A stretch of DNA of 64,000 bases. Origin: Streptomyces liliifuscus (lineage in GTDB: Bacteria > Actinomycetota > Actinomycetes > Streptomycetales > Streptomycetaceae). Of this stretch, positions 8,039 through 16,853 are shown one piece after another. The notes under the pieces are model-generated. The model searched no databases, was not told the origin of the DNA, and saw only the letters and a program-made list of their open reading frames with translations. Each line of letters begins with the position of its first letter. Position 1 is the first letter of the stretch. The stretch is taken from assembly GCF_016598615.1 (NCBI RefSeq), contig NZ_CP066831.1, forward strand, positions 5,952,001 to 6,016,000. The letters run 5' to 3'. Both the position numbers and the translations under genes were made by a program.

Positions 8039-8298
8039 ACGGATCGCCGCCGGGGCGTGCGTGTGCCCTTCGGCCGGCCGCGGTGCGAGCCGGGCCCTCG
8101 TGGCTCCGGGCGTGCGTCTGTTCCGCCTCCTCTGCCGCCGGGCCGGGCGCTCCGCTGTGGGGCGGGCGTTCCTCCGCGGTCGCACGCCGTCCCGCCGTGG
8201 CACGGACGGTGCTTCCTGGGCCCGGGCCTGCCGGTATGGCGTGGGCAGGCCTCCCGGGGAGGCGATCGTTGCCTCTCGAACATCAGCCCACTCCGGGA

Positions 8299-8304
8299 TA
8301 GCCT
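8299..8304 (+). promoter_or_regulatory. -10 hexamer TAGCCT of the Nudix-MBL operon
   Basis: TAGCCT lies exactly six bases before the ATG at 8311. The preceding 260 bases contain no gene I can support, only a small palindrome (GCCTCC-N3-GGAGGC near 8250). Confidence 0.5.
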
Positions 8305-8310
8305 CCGCCC

Positions 8311-9180
8311 ATGGCGAATGGGCAGTGGTATCCCCCCGAGTGGCCCGAGAGAATCCGCGCGCTCGCGGAGGGCACGCTCACACCGGTCGCCCCCAGGCGG
8401 GCGGCCACCGTCATGCTGCTCAAGGACACCGACTCCACCCCCGTCGTGCACATGCTGCGCAGACGCGCCTCCATGGCCTTCGCCGGAGGCGCGTACGCGT
8501 ATCCCGGCGGCGGTGTGGACCCCAGGGACGACGACCGGCAGATCCGCTGGGCGGGCCCCACGCGCGCGTGGTGGGCGTCCCGGCTCGGCGTCGACGAGAC
8601 CACCGCCCAGGCGATCGTCTGCGCTGCGGTGCGCGAGACGTACGAGGAGGCGGGCGTCCTGCTCGCCGGGCCCACCGAGGACACCGTGGTCGGCGACACC
8701 ACGGGCGAGGAGTGGGAGGCGGACCGCGCGGCCCTGGTCGCCCGTGACCTGTCCTTCGCGGAGTTCCTGGAGCGCCGGGGGCTCGTCCTGCGCTCCGACC
8801 TCCTCGGCGCCTGGACCCGCTGGATCACCCCGGAGTTCGAGCCCCGCCGCTACGACACCTGGTTCTTCGTGGCCGCGCTCCCGGAGGGCCAGCGCACCCG
8901 CAACGCCTCCACGGAGGCCGACCGCACCGTCTGGATCCGCCCCGCGGACGCGCGGGACGGCTACGACAAGGGCGACCTCCTGATGATGCCGCCCACCATC
9001 GCGACCCTGCGCCAGCTCGGCGCGTACGCCACCGCCGCCGAGGCCCTCGCCGCGGCACCGGGGCGCGACATGACGCCCGTCCTGGCCCAGGCCCGGCTGG
9101 AGGGCGGCGAGCTGGTCCTCAGCTGGCCGGGCCACGACGAGTTCACCAAGCACATCCCGACCGGTGGAGCCTCCGCATGA
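8311..9180 (+). CDS. Nudix hydrolase (NUDT19-like, split Nudix box)
   Basis: A 289-residue Nudix protein. The Nudix box is interrupted: the Gly-rich part (AYPGGGVDPRD, about residue 70) is separated from AVRETYEEAGVLL (about residue 110) by roughly 35 residues. This insertion is typical of the NUDT19 subgroup, which hydrolyses acyl-CoA or related nucleotide diphosphates. The second half includes RWITPEFEPRRYDTWFF, also typical of that group. The reading frame overlaps the next gene by four bases (ATGA), making a two-gene operon with an MBL hydrolase, in the neighbourhood of crp as in mycobacteria. The substrate is not predictable beyond a nucleotide diphosphate bond. Confidence 0.88.
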   Translation: MANGQWYPPEWPERIRALAEGTLTPVAPRRAATVMLLKDTDSTPVVHMLRRRASMAFAGGAYAYPGGGVDPRDDDRQIRWAGPTRAWWASRLGVDETTAQAIVCAAVRETYEEAGVLLAGPTEDTVVGDTTGEEWEADRAALVARDLSFAEFLERRGLVLRSDLLGAWTRWITPEFEPRRYDTWFFVAALPEGQRTRNASTEADRTVWIRPADARDGYDKGDLLMMPPTIATLRQLGAYATAAEALAAAPGRDMTPVLAQARLEGGELVLSWPGHDEFTKHIPTGGASA

Positions 9181-10016
9181 CCGACGCCGCCGCCCTTCCC
9201 GGCCAGCCACGGGGCGGGGTGCTCTCCGGCCCCGCCACCGCGCGTGCCGTCAACGTCCTGGCGCCCAACGCGTCCGCGATGACCCTGGACGGCACGAACA
9301 CCTGGATCGTCGCCGAGCCGGACTCCGAGCTGGCGGTGGTGATCGACCCGGGGCCCCTGGACGACGTACACCTTCGGAACGTCGTCGACACCGCCGAGAA
9401 GGCCGGCAAGCGGGTCGCGCTGACCCTGTTGACGCACGGGCACCCGGACCACGCGGAGGGCGCGGCGCGGTTCGCGGAACTGACCGGCACGAAGGTGCGG
9501 GCGCTCGACCCGGCGCTGCGGCTCGGTGACGAGGGCCTGGCGGCCGGGAACGTCGTCACCACGGGCGGCCTGGAACTGCGCGTCGTGTCCACGCCCGGCC
9601 ACACCGCCGACTCGCTCTGCTTCCATCTGCCCGCCGACCGGGCCGTCCTGACCGGCGACACGATCCTGGGCCGGGGCACCACGGTCGTCGCGCACCCCGA
9701 CGGGCGTCTGGGCGACTATCTGGACTCCCTGCGGCGCCTCAGGTCCCTGACGGTCGACGACGGCGTGCACACGGTCCTGCCGGGCCACGGGCCCGTCCTG
9801 GAGGACGCCCAGGGAGCCGTCGAGTTCTATCTCGCCCACCGCGCCCACCGCCTCGCCCAGGTCGAGACGGCGGTCGAGGACGGCTACACGAGCCCGTCCC
9901 AGGTCGTCGCCCACGTCTACGCCGACGTCGACCGCTCCCTGTGGCCAGCGGCGGAGCTGTCGGTGCTGGCGCAGCTGGACTATCTACGGGAGCACGGGCT
10001 CATCGGGGAGGCCTGA
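9177..10016 (+). CDS. MBL-fold metallohydrolase (LACTB2-like)
   Basis: A 279-residue metallo-beta-lactamase-fold hydrolase. The metal motif is THGHPDHAEGA (HxHxDH), with later histidine and aspartate ligands in STPGHTADS, LTGDTILGRG and LPGHGPV. The C-terminal helical region (HRAHRLAQVE) matches the LACTB2 group, whose characterised members act on RNA or on thioester-type substrates. It is coupled to the Nudix gene by an ATGA overlap and corresponds to Rv3677c, next to crp in mycobacteria. A zinc hydrolase is certain from the motifs; the substrate is unknown. Confidence 0.9.
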   Translation: MTDAAALPGQPRGGVLSGPATARAVNVLAPNASAMTLDGTNTWIVAEPDSELAVVIDPGPLDDVHLRNVVDTAEKAGKRVALTLLTHGHPDHAEGAARFAELTGTKVRALDPALRLGDEGLAAGNVVTTGGLELRVVSTPGHTADSLCFHLPADRAVLTGDTILGRGTTVVAHPDGRLGDYLDSLRRLRSLTVDDGVHTVLPGHGPVLEDAQGAVEFYLAHRAHRLAQVETAVEDGYTSPSQVVAHVYADVDRSLWPAAELSVLAQLDYLREHGLIGEA

Positions 10017-10029
10017 GAAGCCGGAAACG

Positions 10030-10070
10030 GCCCTCCTAGGGCACGGTTCGAAAACGCCCTCCCTAGGGGC
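10030..10070. terminator. Twin short hairpins between convergent genes
   Basis: Two related palindromes, GCCCT-N3-AGGGC (10030-10042) and GCCCTCCCTAGGGGC (10056-10070), lie head to tail between the MBL gene and the convergent nucleotidyltransferase gene. They probably act as a weak bidirectional terminator; the second overlaps the 3' end of the nucleotidyltransferase gene. Confidence 0.4.
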
Positions 10071-10869
10071 GCGGTTTCTTGATGCCGTGCACGCGCGCGT
10101 ACTCCTCGGCGAGCCACGGACCGAGATCGTCGACGTACGACCGCAAGGCAGCGGCATCGCCCCTCGGCTCGTACCCGAGGGCGGCCGCCTCCCGCAGTTG
10201 CGCCGCCCGCTCCGGGTAGTATGCGCCGAACGCCTCGGCCATCTCCGCCAGATCGCTCGTCCAGCCGTTCCAGCGGGGCATGACGAGGGTGAAGCCGGTG
10301 CGGACGAGATGACGTGACATGTGGCGCGCGAGGGGCCGCAGAGCCTCCTCCGAGTCGCCGGCCTCGGCGATCCGCTCACGCCACCGGGCGAGGAACAGCG
10401 TGAGGTCGCCGTTCGTCTCGCGGGCGAGGAGAGAGTCGGGCCGGTAGCGCGGCAGGTCCTCGGCGAGGTCCTCGCCCAGCAGTGGCGTACAGAGGCAGGC
10501 GACGAACCAGCCGAGATCGTGCCTCTCCAGGTCGCTCAGCACCTGCGCCCGGCCGACCAGCAGCGTCCCCGACCCGTCGATCTGCGGGAACTCCTTGTCG
10601 AGCGCCTCGTCGAGCGAGCGGGCGTCCGTACGGTCCGCGTCCGTGGGCTCCTCGCGCAGGGCGAGCAGCAGGTCGAGGTCGGAGCGGCCCACGCGCGCGG
10701 TGCCGCGCGGAATCGACCCGTACAGGTACGCGCTGTGCAGCCGCGCCCCGAAGACGTCCAGCACCCGGTCGCGGGCCGTGGCCACCACGGGCCGGAACGC
10801 GCGCGGGATCAGCCCCAGAGATCCCTCGCGTTCGATGTATCCCCGGGCGTCGAGCCCCTTGTTCGGCAT
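10063..10869 (-). CDS. Nucleotidyltransferase-domain protein (aminoglycoside adenylyltransferase-like)
   Basis: A 268-residue protein with the classical DNA polymerase beta-type nucleotidyltransferase motif near residue 50: LYGSIPRGTARVGRSDLDLL, giving GS-N10-DLD. The rest is helical and resembles the C-terminal part of streptomycin adenylyltransferases and kanamycin nucleotidyltransferases. It could transfer a nucleotide to a small molecule or to a protein. Resistance is not implied without a substrate. It stands alone between crp and the MBL gene. A CAGAGT hexamer six bases before the ATG could serve as a leaderless -10 element, though it is a poor match. Confidence 0.75.
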   Translation of the reverse strand: MPNKGLDARGYIEREGSLGLIPRAFRPVVATARDRVLDVFGARLHSAYLYGSIPRGTARVGRSDLDLLLALREEPTDADRTDARSLDEALDKEFPQIDGSGTLLVGRAQVLSDLERHDLGWFVACLCTPLLGEDLAEDLPRYRPDSLLARETNGDLTLFLARWRERIAEAGDSEEALRPLARHMSRHLVRTGFTLVMPRWNGWTSDLAEMAEAFGAYYPERAAQLREAAALGYEPRGDAAALRSYVDDLGPWLAEEYARVHGIKKPRP

Positions 10870-11016
10870 GGGAACACTCTGCCTGGGCTGGGCCGCGGGT
10901 TCATGTCATTTCCAGCGGAACACGCGCGGCGGGCGGACGGAACGTGCCTCCGCGCGGACCGCGGCGACGCAGTCCCCGGCCGCGGCACCACCCGATGGGT
11001 CCCGTCCCGCGACGAC

Positions 11017-11050
11017 AAGAAGGGCCCCACCGTGTGGCAGGGCCCTTCTT
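11017..11050 (-). terminator. Terminator of crp
   Basis: Arms 11017-11027 and 11040-11050 (AAGAAGGGCCC and its complement) form an 11-pair stem with a 12-base loop, 22 bases beyond the crp stop codon. Confidence 0.7.
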
Positions 11051-11071
11051 GAGAAGACGTAACGGCTGCGG

Positions 11072-11746
11072 TTAGCGCGAGCGCTTCGCGAGGCGCTCCA
11101 CGTCCAGCAGGATGACCGCGCGGGCCTCCAGGCGGAGCCAGCCGCGGCCCGCGAAGTCGGCGAGCGCCTTGTTGACCGTCTCTCGGGAGGCGCCGACGAG
11201 CTGGGCCAGCTCCTCCTGGGTCAGGTCGTGCACGACGTGGATGCCCTCCTCGGACTGCACGCCGAAGCGGCGCGAGAGGTCCAGGAGCGCTCGGGCCACT
11301 CGGCCCGGCACGTCGGAGAAGACCAGGTCGGACATCTGGTCGTTGGTCTTGCGCAGACGCCGGGCGACGGCACGCAGCAGGGCGGCGGCCACCTCGGGCC
11401 GCGCGTTCAGCCAGGGCTGGAGGTCGCCGTGGCCGAGGCCGAGCAGCTTGACCTCGGTCAGCGCGGAGGCGGTCGCCGTGCGCGGGCCCGGGTCGAACAG
11501 CGACAGCTCGCCGATGAGCTCGCCGGGGCCGAGGACCGCCAGCATGTTCTCGCGGCCGTCGGGGGATGTGCGGTGGAGCTTCACCTTGCCCTCGGTGACC
11601 ACGTACAGGCGGTCTCCGGGGTCGCCCTCGTGAAAGAGCGCGTCTCCGCGCGCGAGGGTCACCTCACTCATGGAGGCGCGGAGCTCCGCGGCCTGCTCGT
11701 CATCGAGCGCCGCGAAGAGCGGGGCGCGCCGCAGAACGTCGTCCAC
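11072..11746 (-). CDS. crp: cAMP receptor protein Crp
   Basis: A 224-residue CRP/FNR-family regulator, nearly identical to S. coelicolor Crp as I recall it. A cyclic-nucleotide-binding beta barrel comes first (LFHEGDPGDRLYVVTEGKVK, then PGELIGELSLFDPGPRTATA with the phosphate-binding cassette). Next are the dimer helix (LRAVARRLRKTNDQM) and a winged helix-turn-helix (LTQEELAQLVGASRETVNKA). The start is the GTG at 11746, giving VDDVLRRAPLF and following AAGGAGAG at good spacing; a longer frame upstream is not needed. Crp in Streptomyces controls spore germination, growth and antibiotic production. A Crp consensus site upstream suggests autoregulation. It diverges from nth, as in mycobacteria. 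Confidence 0.96.
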   Translation of the reverse strand: MDDVLRRAPLFAALDDEQAAELRASMSEVTLARGDALFHEGDPGDRLYVVTEGKVKLHRTSPDGRENMLAVLGPGELIGELSLFDPGPRTATASALTEVKLLGLGHGDLQPWLNARPEVAAALLRAVARRLRKTNDQMSDLVFSDVPGRVARALLDLSRRFGVQSEEGIHVVHDLTQEELAQLVGASRETVNKALADFAGRGWLRLEARAVILLDVERLAKRSR

Positions 11747-11834
11747 GAGTTCTCTCCTTGTCGACCTGCTCAGGGGATCTTGCTCCCCCGTGTGCCGGGG
11801 ACCGTGTTCCCCATTTTGCCGGACGGTCCAAACA

Positions 11835-11848
11835 GTGTGATCAGTCAC
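11835..11848. promoter_or_regulatory. Predicted Crp-binding site GTG-N6-GNCAC
   Basis: The sequence GTGTGATCAGTCAC matches the Streptomyces Crp consensus GTG-N6-GNCAC exactly and contains TGTGA and TCACA half sites. It lies about 90 bases before the crp start and about 100 before nth, so it could regulate either divergent gene. Confidence 0.65.
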
Positions 11849-11939
11849 AAGTCTGCCGTACAGGTGTGTCCCACAGTGCGGCAGGGGGCCAATTGGGGGC
11901 CGATCTCCGAGGGCCGGGGCGGATGTCACTGGTGGGCTT

Positions 11940-11945
11940 TAGGCT
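11940..11945 (+). promoter_or_regulatory. -10 hexamer TAGGCT, leaderless promoter of nth
   Basis: TAGGCT is followed by six bases and the GTG at 11952. The same arrangement occurs before tmk, where the six spacer bases are also GG-rich. Confidence 0.55.
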
Positions 11946-11951
11946 GGCCGG

Positions 11952-13409
11952 GTGTCCAAATCGCCGGTGAGAGCACAGGCCAAGGGGGCTGGACGGGTGG
12001 TTGCACGTCGCGATTCCGCTGTGGGCGAACAGGACCCCGACGGAGCGAAGAAAACGACAAAAGCGGCAGGGGGCGGGCCGGCCAAGCGGTCGGCCGGAGC
12101 CGCCGGGAAGGCCGCGGGGGTCGCGGCCTCGGAGATGGCCGCGACCGCGAAGAAGGCTGCCGCCGTCAAGAGAGCCGCATCCGCCAGGAAGGCCGCCGCC
12201 CCGAGCCGGAAGACCGCTGCCGCGAGCAAGAAGGCGGCCGCCTCGAAGGGGGCCGCCTCGAAGGGGGCCGCCAAGAAGACCGCACCGGCGAAGGCGGTGG
12301 CCAAGAAGAGCTCGCCCGCGAAGGCGGCCGGCAGGAAGTCCACGCCTGCCGAAAAGCTCGCGCCCGCCAAGAAACCCGTACCCGCGAAGAAAGCCGTGCC
12401 CGCCGCAGTGACCCCCGCCAAACGCGCCCCCGCAAAAGCCACGCCCGCCAAAGCAGCCAAAGCGGTACCCGCCAAAGCCACCCCCACCAAAGCCACCCCC
12501 ACCAAAGTCGCCCCCGCCAAGCCTCCCCGGAACGAGTCGCACACGGCTCTCGTCCGGCGGGCGCGGCGTATCAACCGTGAGCTCGCCGAGGTGTACCCGT
12601 ACGCACACCCGGAGCTGGACTTCGAGAACCCCTTCCAACTGGTGGTCGCCACGGTCCTGTCGGCGCAGACGACGGACCTGAGGGTGAACCAGACGACGCC
12701 GGCCCTCTTCGGGAAGTACCCCACGCCCGAGGACCTGGCCGGGGCGAACCCGGAGGAGGTCGAGGAGATCCTCCGGCCGACCGGGTTCTTCCGGGCCAAG
12801 ACCAAGTCGGTGATAGGGCTCTCCAGGGCCCTGCGGGACGACTTCGGGGGCGAGGTCCCCGGCCGCCTCGAAGACCTCGTCAAACTGCCCGGCGTGGGCC
12901 GCAAGACCGCCTTCGTGGTCCTCGGCAACGCCTTCGGCCGCCCCGGCATCACCGTGGACACCCACTTCCAGCGGCTCGTACGACGCTGGCAGTGGACCGA
13001 CCGGACGGAGCCCGACAAGATCGAGGCGGCCATCGGCGGGCTCTTCCCGAAGAGCGAGTGGACGATGCTCTCGCACCACGTGATCTTCCACGGCCGCCGT
13101 ATCTGCCACGCCCGCAAGCCCGCCTGCGGTGCCTGCCCGATCGCCCCGCTCTGCCCGGCGTACGGAGAGGGTGAGACGGACCCGGAGAAGGCCCAGAAGC
13201 TTCTGAAGTACGAGAAGGGCGGCTTCCCGGGCCAGCGCCTCAACCCTCCGCAGTCGTACCTCGACGCGGGCGGCATCCCCGCACCCCCGCTGGGAGCGAC
13301 CATGCCAAGCGCCTCCGCGCCCAGCGCACCCGAGTCCGCCGCCTCCGCCCCCGGCGCACCCTCCTCCGCAGCCCCCGCGCCCGGTTCACCCGTGCGGGAG
13401 GTCGGATGA
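11952..13409 (+). CDS. nth: Endonuclease III with long histone-like N-terminal tail
   Basis: A 485-residue DNA glycosylase/AP lyase for oxidised pyrimidines. The catalytic core begins near residue 194. It contains the helix-hairpin-helix LPGVGRKTA with catalytic K318, the catalytic aspartate D336 in TVDTHFQR, and a 4Fe-4S loop C385-N6-C392-N2-C395-N5-C401. The core of about 215 residues is normal. Residues 1-193 are an unusual Lys/Ala/Pro tail made of repeats such as AAKK, PAKK and KATP, like histone H1, and a short Pro/Ala/Ser tail follows the cluster. Most Nth proteins are 210-270 residues. The GTG start follows a TAGGCT -10 element, and the tail has no stop or frame slip, so it appears to be translated. 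It may raise nonspecific DNA affinity. Confidence 0.93.
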   Translation: MSKSPVRAQAKGAGRVVARRDSAVGEQDPDGAKKTTKAAGGGPAKRSAGAAGKAAGVAASEMAATAKKAAAVKRAASARKAAAPSRKTAAASKKAAASKGAASKGAAKKTAPAKAVAKKSSPAKAAGRKSTPAEKLAPAKKPVPAKKAVPAAVTPAKRAPAKATPAKAAKAVPAKATPTKATPTKVAPAKPPRNESHTALVRRARRINRELAEVYPYAHPELDFENPFQLVVATVLSAQTTDLRVNQTTPALFGKYPTPEDLAGANPEEVEEILRPTGFFRAKTKSVIGLSRALRDDFGGEVPGRLEDLVKLPGVGRKTAFVVLGNAFGRPGITVDTHFQRLVRRWQWTDRTEPDKIEAAIGGLFPKSEWTMLSHHVIFHGRRICHARKPACGACPIAPLCPAYGEGETDPEKAQKLLKYEKGGFPGQRLNPPQSYLDAGGIPAPPLGATMPSASAPSAPESAASAPGAPSSAAPAPGSPVREVG

Positions 13410-13455
13410 CGGAACGATCTGTGGACCCGCGGGCGTTGAGAGCAGCAGAACGGGG

Positions 13456-14166
13456 GTGGCGATGACGCGCGCGAGTCGTACGCACGACATGCAGGACGGC
13501 GATCTGGTCCTGACCAAGGACGGCCTGCCGGGCTGGCTGGACCCGGTGGTGCGGGCCGTGGAGACGGTCGAGCCGCTCCAACTGAGCCGCTTCCTGCCGC
13601 CGGAGGACGGTGGCGGGCGCCAGTCGGCCGTGCTGATCCTGTTCGGTGAGGGCGAGTCCGGCCCCGAACTGCTGCTCATGGAGCGCGCGAGTTCGCTCAG
13701 GTCGCATGCCGGGCAGCCGTCCTTCCCCGGCGGCGCCCTCGACCCCGAGGACGGCGACCCGAAGGCCGACGGGCCGCTGCGGGCCGCTCTCCGCGAGGCC
13801 GAGGAGGAGACCGGGCTCGACCCCAGCGGTGTCCAGCTCTTCGGCGTGCTCCCGAAGCTCTACATCCCGGTGAGCGGCTTCGTGGTCACCCCGGTGCTCG
13901 GCTGGTGGCGCGAGCCGACACCGGTCGGCGTGGTCGATCCGGCGGAGACGGCCCGCGTCTTCACGGTCCCCGTGGCGGATCTCACGGACCCCGGCAACCG
14001 CGCGACGGCCGTGCACCCGCGCGGCCACGCAGGTCCGGCATTCCTGGTCGAATCCGCCCTGGTCTGGGGCTTCACGGCCGGAATCATCGACCGCCTCCTG
14101 CACTACGCGGGCTGGGAACGACCTTGGGACCGCGACAAGCAGGTCCCGCTCGACTGGCGCGCATGA
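13456..14166 (+). CDS. CoA-pyrophosphatase-type Nudix hydrolase (NudL-like)
   Basis: A 236-residue Nudix hydrolase. It combines the CoA-specific motif LLMERASSLRSHAGQPSFPG with a Nudix box (GGALDPEDGD, then LREAEEETGLDP), the combination known from NudL/NUDT7 enzymes that split CoA and its derivatives into 3',5'-ADP and phosphopantetheine species. It begins at a GTG (13456) or an ATG two codons later, 46 bases after nth. The same order, nth then CoA Nudix then MarP-like protease, exists in mycobacteria, except that the thioredoxin-like gene found there between nth and the Nudix gene is absent here. Confidence 0.9.
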   Translation: MAMTRASRTHDMQDGDLVLTKDGLPGWLDPVVRAVETVEPLQLSRFLPPEDGGGRQSAVLILFGEGESGPELLLMERASSLRSHAGQPSFPGGALDPEDGDPKADGPLRAALREAEEETGLDPSGVQLFGVLPKLYIPVSGFVVTPVLGWWREPTPVGVVDPAETARVFTVPVADLTDPGNRATAVHPRGHAGPAFLVESALVWGFTAGIIDRLLHYAGWERPWDRDKQVPLDWRA

Positions 14167-14285
14167 CAGGGTGGCACCCGTGCTGTGTCTTCCCGGGGGC
14201 CGTGACATGAGCGGCTGCGCCGGGTGTCCCCGGACCCCCGGCCGAGGCACGGCCACCGCAAAGTGATGAGGCGAGGCTTGAAGCA

Positions 14286-15485
14286 GTGAACGTGCTGGAC
14301 ATCCTGTTGCTGGTCGCCGCCGTGTGGTTCGCGATCGTGGGCTATCGCCAGGGGTTCGTCGTAGGCATCCTGTCGGTGATCGGATTCCTGGGCGGCGGTC
14401 TCGTCGCGGTCTACCTCCTGCCGGTCATCTGGGGCGCGGTGACGGACGACGCGGAGGTCGGCACGACCGCGGCCGTCGTCGCCGTGGTCGTCGTGATCGT
14501 CTGCGCCTCGGTCGGCCAGGCCCTCACCACCCATCTCGGCAACAAACTGCGCCGGTACATCACCTGGTCCCCGGCCCGCGCCCTGGACGCCACGGGCGGC
14601 GCCCTCGTCAACGTCGTGGCGATGCTCCTCGTCGCCTGGCTGATCGGCTCGGCCCTGGCCGGTACGACACTGCCGACGCTCGGCAAGGAGGTCCGCGGCT
14701 CCAAGGTGATGCTCGGCGTGGACCGGGCTCTGCCCAACCAGGCCGACACCTGGTTCGCCGACTTCTCCTCGGTCCTCGCGCAGAACGGCTTCCCGCAGGT
14801 CTTCAGCCCGTTCTCGAACGAGCCGATCAACGAGGTGGATCCCCCCGACCCGGCCCTCGCGAGCAGCCCGGTCGCCGCACGCGCCCAGCGCTCCATCGTC
14901 AAGGTCACCGGCACCGCCCAGAGCTGCGGCAAGGTCCTCGAAGGCACCGGCTTCGTCTTCGGCCCGCGCCGCGTGATGACCAACGCCCATGTGGTGGGCG
15001 GCGTGAACGAGCCGTACGTCCAGATAGGCGGCGAGGGCAAGCGGTACGCAGCGAAGGTCGTGCTCTACGACTGGGAGCGCGACATCGCCGTACTCGACGT
15101 GCCCGATCTGAACGCGCCCGCCCTGAAGTTCACCACCGAGGAAGCGACCAGGGGGGACGACGCGATCGTCGCGGGCTTCCCGGAGAACGGCTCGTACACG
15201 GTCAACCCGGCGCGGGTGCGCGGCCCCATCACGGCCAACGGCCCGGACATCTACCACCGGGGCACCGTGCAGCGGAAGGTCTACTCCGTGTTCGCGACCG
15301 TGCGCCAGGGCAACTCCGGCGGCCCGCTGCTCACCGCGAAGGGCGAGGTGTACGGCGTGGTGTTCGCGAAGTCCCTCGACGACGAGAACACGGGGTACGC
15401 GCTGACCGTGGACGAGGTCCAGGAGGACATCACCAAGGGTCGTACCGCCAACCAGCAGGTGGGCAGCGACAGCTGCGCGCTGTAG
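14286..15485 (+). CDS. MarP-like membrane serine protease (CvpA domain plus trypsin-like domain)
   Basis: A 399-residue membrane protease. Four hydrophobic helices in the first 135 residues form a CvpA-type membrane domain (MNVLDILLLVAAVWFAIVGY at the start). A periplasmic-side chymotrypsin-fold domain follows with the triad H235 (MTNAHVV), D266 (RDIAVLD) and S344 (GNSGGPL). Two cysteines, one in AQSCGKV and one at the extreme C-terminus (DSCAL), are placed as in mycobacterial MarP, where a disulfide stabilises the protease. MarP in M. tuberculosis is needed for acid resistance and processes a peptidoglycan hydrolase; the role here is inferred. GTG start at 14286. Confidence 0.92.
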   Translation: MNVLDILLLVAAVWFAIVGYRQGFVVGILSVIGFLGGGLVAVYLLPVIWGAVTDDAEVGTTAAVVAVVVVIVCASVGQALTTHLGNKLRRYITWSPARALDATGGALVNVVAMLLVAWLIGSALAGTTLPTLGKEVRGSKVMLGVDRALPNQADTWFADFSSVLAQNGFPQVFSPFSNEPINEVDPPDPALASSPVAARAQRSIVKVTGTAQSCGKVLEGTGFVFGPRRVMTNAHVVGGVNEPYVQIGGEGKRYAAKVVLYDWERDIAVLDVPDLNAPALKFTTEEATRGDDAIVAGFPENGSYTVNPARVRGPITANGPDIYHRGTVQRKVYSVFATVRQGNSGGPLLTAKGEVYGVVFAKSLDDENTGYALTVDEVQEDITKGRTANQQVGSDSCAL

Positions 15486-15902
15486 TCCGGGGCGCGGAGG
15501 GGCTCGGCCGGCGGTAGTCACGCGGGCGAGGTCCGAGTGTTCCGGCCGCGCGCGTCCTCAGTCGCGCGGGTGACGCAGGCGCGCCGAGACCCAGCGGGCA
15601 CGGCGCTTCAGAATGTGCGGGATTCCCAGCCGAGGATCCGTGCCCTGCAGCTGCGGGGCTCCCCTCTGGTGGGAGCTCAGGCCACTGGCCGAGCGGCGGT
15701 TTCGTGCTGCGTCACTGTAGTCGTGCGTCCAGCCCATACCCCGACGTCTGCCCCTGCCCCAAGGTCGATAACCGCCCCCACGCCCCCCAATCGGCCTATG
15801 CGTCGGGCAATTGGCCGTTCGTAGAACAGGCGTTCCCGAGACGGGTGTGGCGTGTGGTGCCAGTGCCTCGCCGAACGGCCCCCGACCTGCGGCGCGATGC
15901 CC
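15486..15902. other. Intergenic region without a supported gene
   Basis: The 417 bases between two convergent genes contain only short frames without family features. A weak hairpin (GCTCCC-N7-GGGAGC near 15660) is the only structure I see. Confidence 0.5.
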
Positions 15903-16853
15903 TCAGCGGTCCGGCTCGGGGTCCTTCAGCCAGTTCACCAATTCGGTGGAGAAGGCCACGGGATCCTCCTCGTGGGGAAAGTGTCCGAGCCCGTCGAACA
16001 GGCGCCAGCGGTACGGCGCTTCGACGTACTCCCCGGACCCCGCGGCACTCCGCGTGCGCATCACCGGATCGAGCGAGCCGTGCAGATGCAGCGTCGGCAC
16101 CCGCACCGGCCGCTTCATCCGGCGGTTGAACTGGATACCGTCCGGACGGGCCATCGAGCGGACCATCCACCGGTAGGGCTCAAGCGAGCAGTGCGCCGTC
16201 GACGGGATCAGCATCGCCCGCCGGTACGCCTCCACGGCCTCGTCGTCCGGCAACCGCGGCCCTGACCAGTCCCGGATGAGTTCGCCGACCAGGGCCCCCT
16301 CGTCGGCGAGCAGTTGGCGCTCGGGGATCCAGGGCCGCTGGAAGCCCCAGATGTAGGAGCCGGCCGCGGTCTGCTTCATGTCCGAGAGCATCGCGGAGCG
16401 CCAGCGCCGGGGGTGCGGCATCGAGGAGACCACGAGCCGGCGGACCAGCTTGGGCCGCATCACGGCCGCGGTCCACGCCAGATAGCCGCCGAGGTCGTGG
16501 CCGACCAGCGCGGCGTCGGGCTCACCGAGGGACCGTACGACGCCGGTGATGTCGAGGGCGAGGTTCGCGGGGTCGTAGCCGCGCGGGGTGCGGTCGCTGC
16601 CGCCGATGCCCCGCAGATCCATCGCGACCGCGCGGAAGCCCGCGTCGGAGAGCGCCACCAGCTGATGCCGCCAGGTCCACCAGAACTGCGGGAAGCCGTG
16701 CAGCAGCAGGACCAGCGGCCCGTCGCCCATCTCGGCGATGTGGAAGCGCGCGCCGTTGGCCGCGACATCCCGGTGGGTCACCTGTTTCCCGCCGGGAACG
16801 TCGAGCCGTACGACCGAGGTGGGTTGCGCCGAGGATGAGGCGGGATCCGTCAT
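15903..16853 (-). CDS. Alpha/beta hydrolase, epoxide hydrolase-like
   Basis: A 316-residue alpha/beta-hydrolase. The oxyanion motif LLLHGFPQFWWTWRHQL is followed by the nucleophile elbow VGHDLGGYLAW, in which aspartate replaces serine. This is the epoxide hydrolase/dehalogenase hallmark. A second acid and the catalytic histidine lie in LHGSLDPVMR and FDGLGHFPHEEDP. A cap domain with tyrosines (GSYIWGFQRPW, EAYRRAML) fits epoxide activation. It corresponds to EphE (Rv3670) of mycobacteria in position. Its start overlaps the stop of the upstream holin-like gene by four bases, so the two are coupled. The substrate is unknown. Confidence 0.88.
   Translation of the reverse strand: MTDPASSSAQPTSVVRLDVPGGKQVTHRDVAANGARFHIAEMGDGPLVLLLHGFPQFWWTWRHQLVALSDAGFRAVAMDLRGIGGSDRTPRGYDPANLALDITGVVRSLGEPDAALVGHDLGGYLAWTAAVMRPKLVRRLVVSSMPHPRRWRSAMLSDMKQTAAGSYIWGFQRPWIPERQLLADEGALVGELIRDWSGPRLPDDEAVEAYRRAMLIPSTAHCSLEPYRWMVRSMARPDGIQFNRRMKRPVRVPTLHLHGSLDPVMRTRSAAGSGEYVEAPYRWRLFDGLGHFPHEEDPVAFSTELVNWLKDPEPDR

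Noticed and set aside
10063..10869. Antibiotic resistance gene
   Set aside because: Only the general nucleotidyltransferase motif is supported; no substrate-specific features can be seen.
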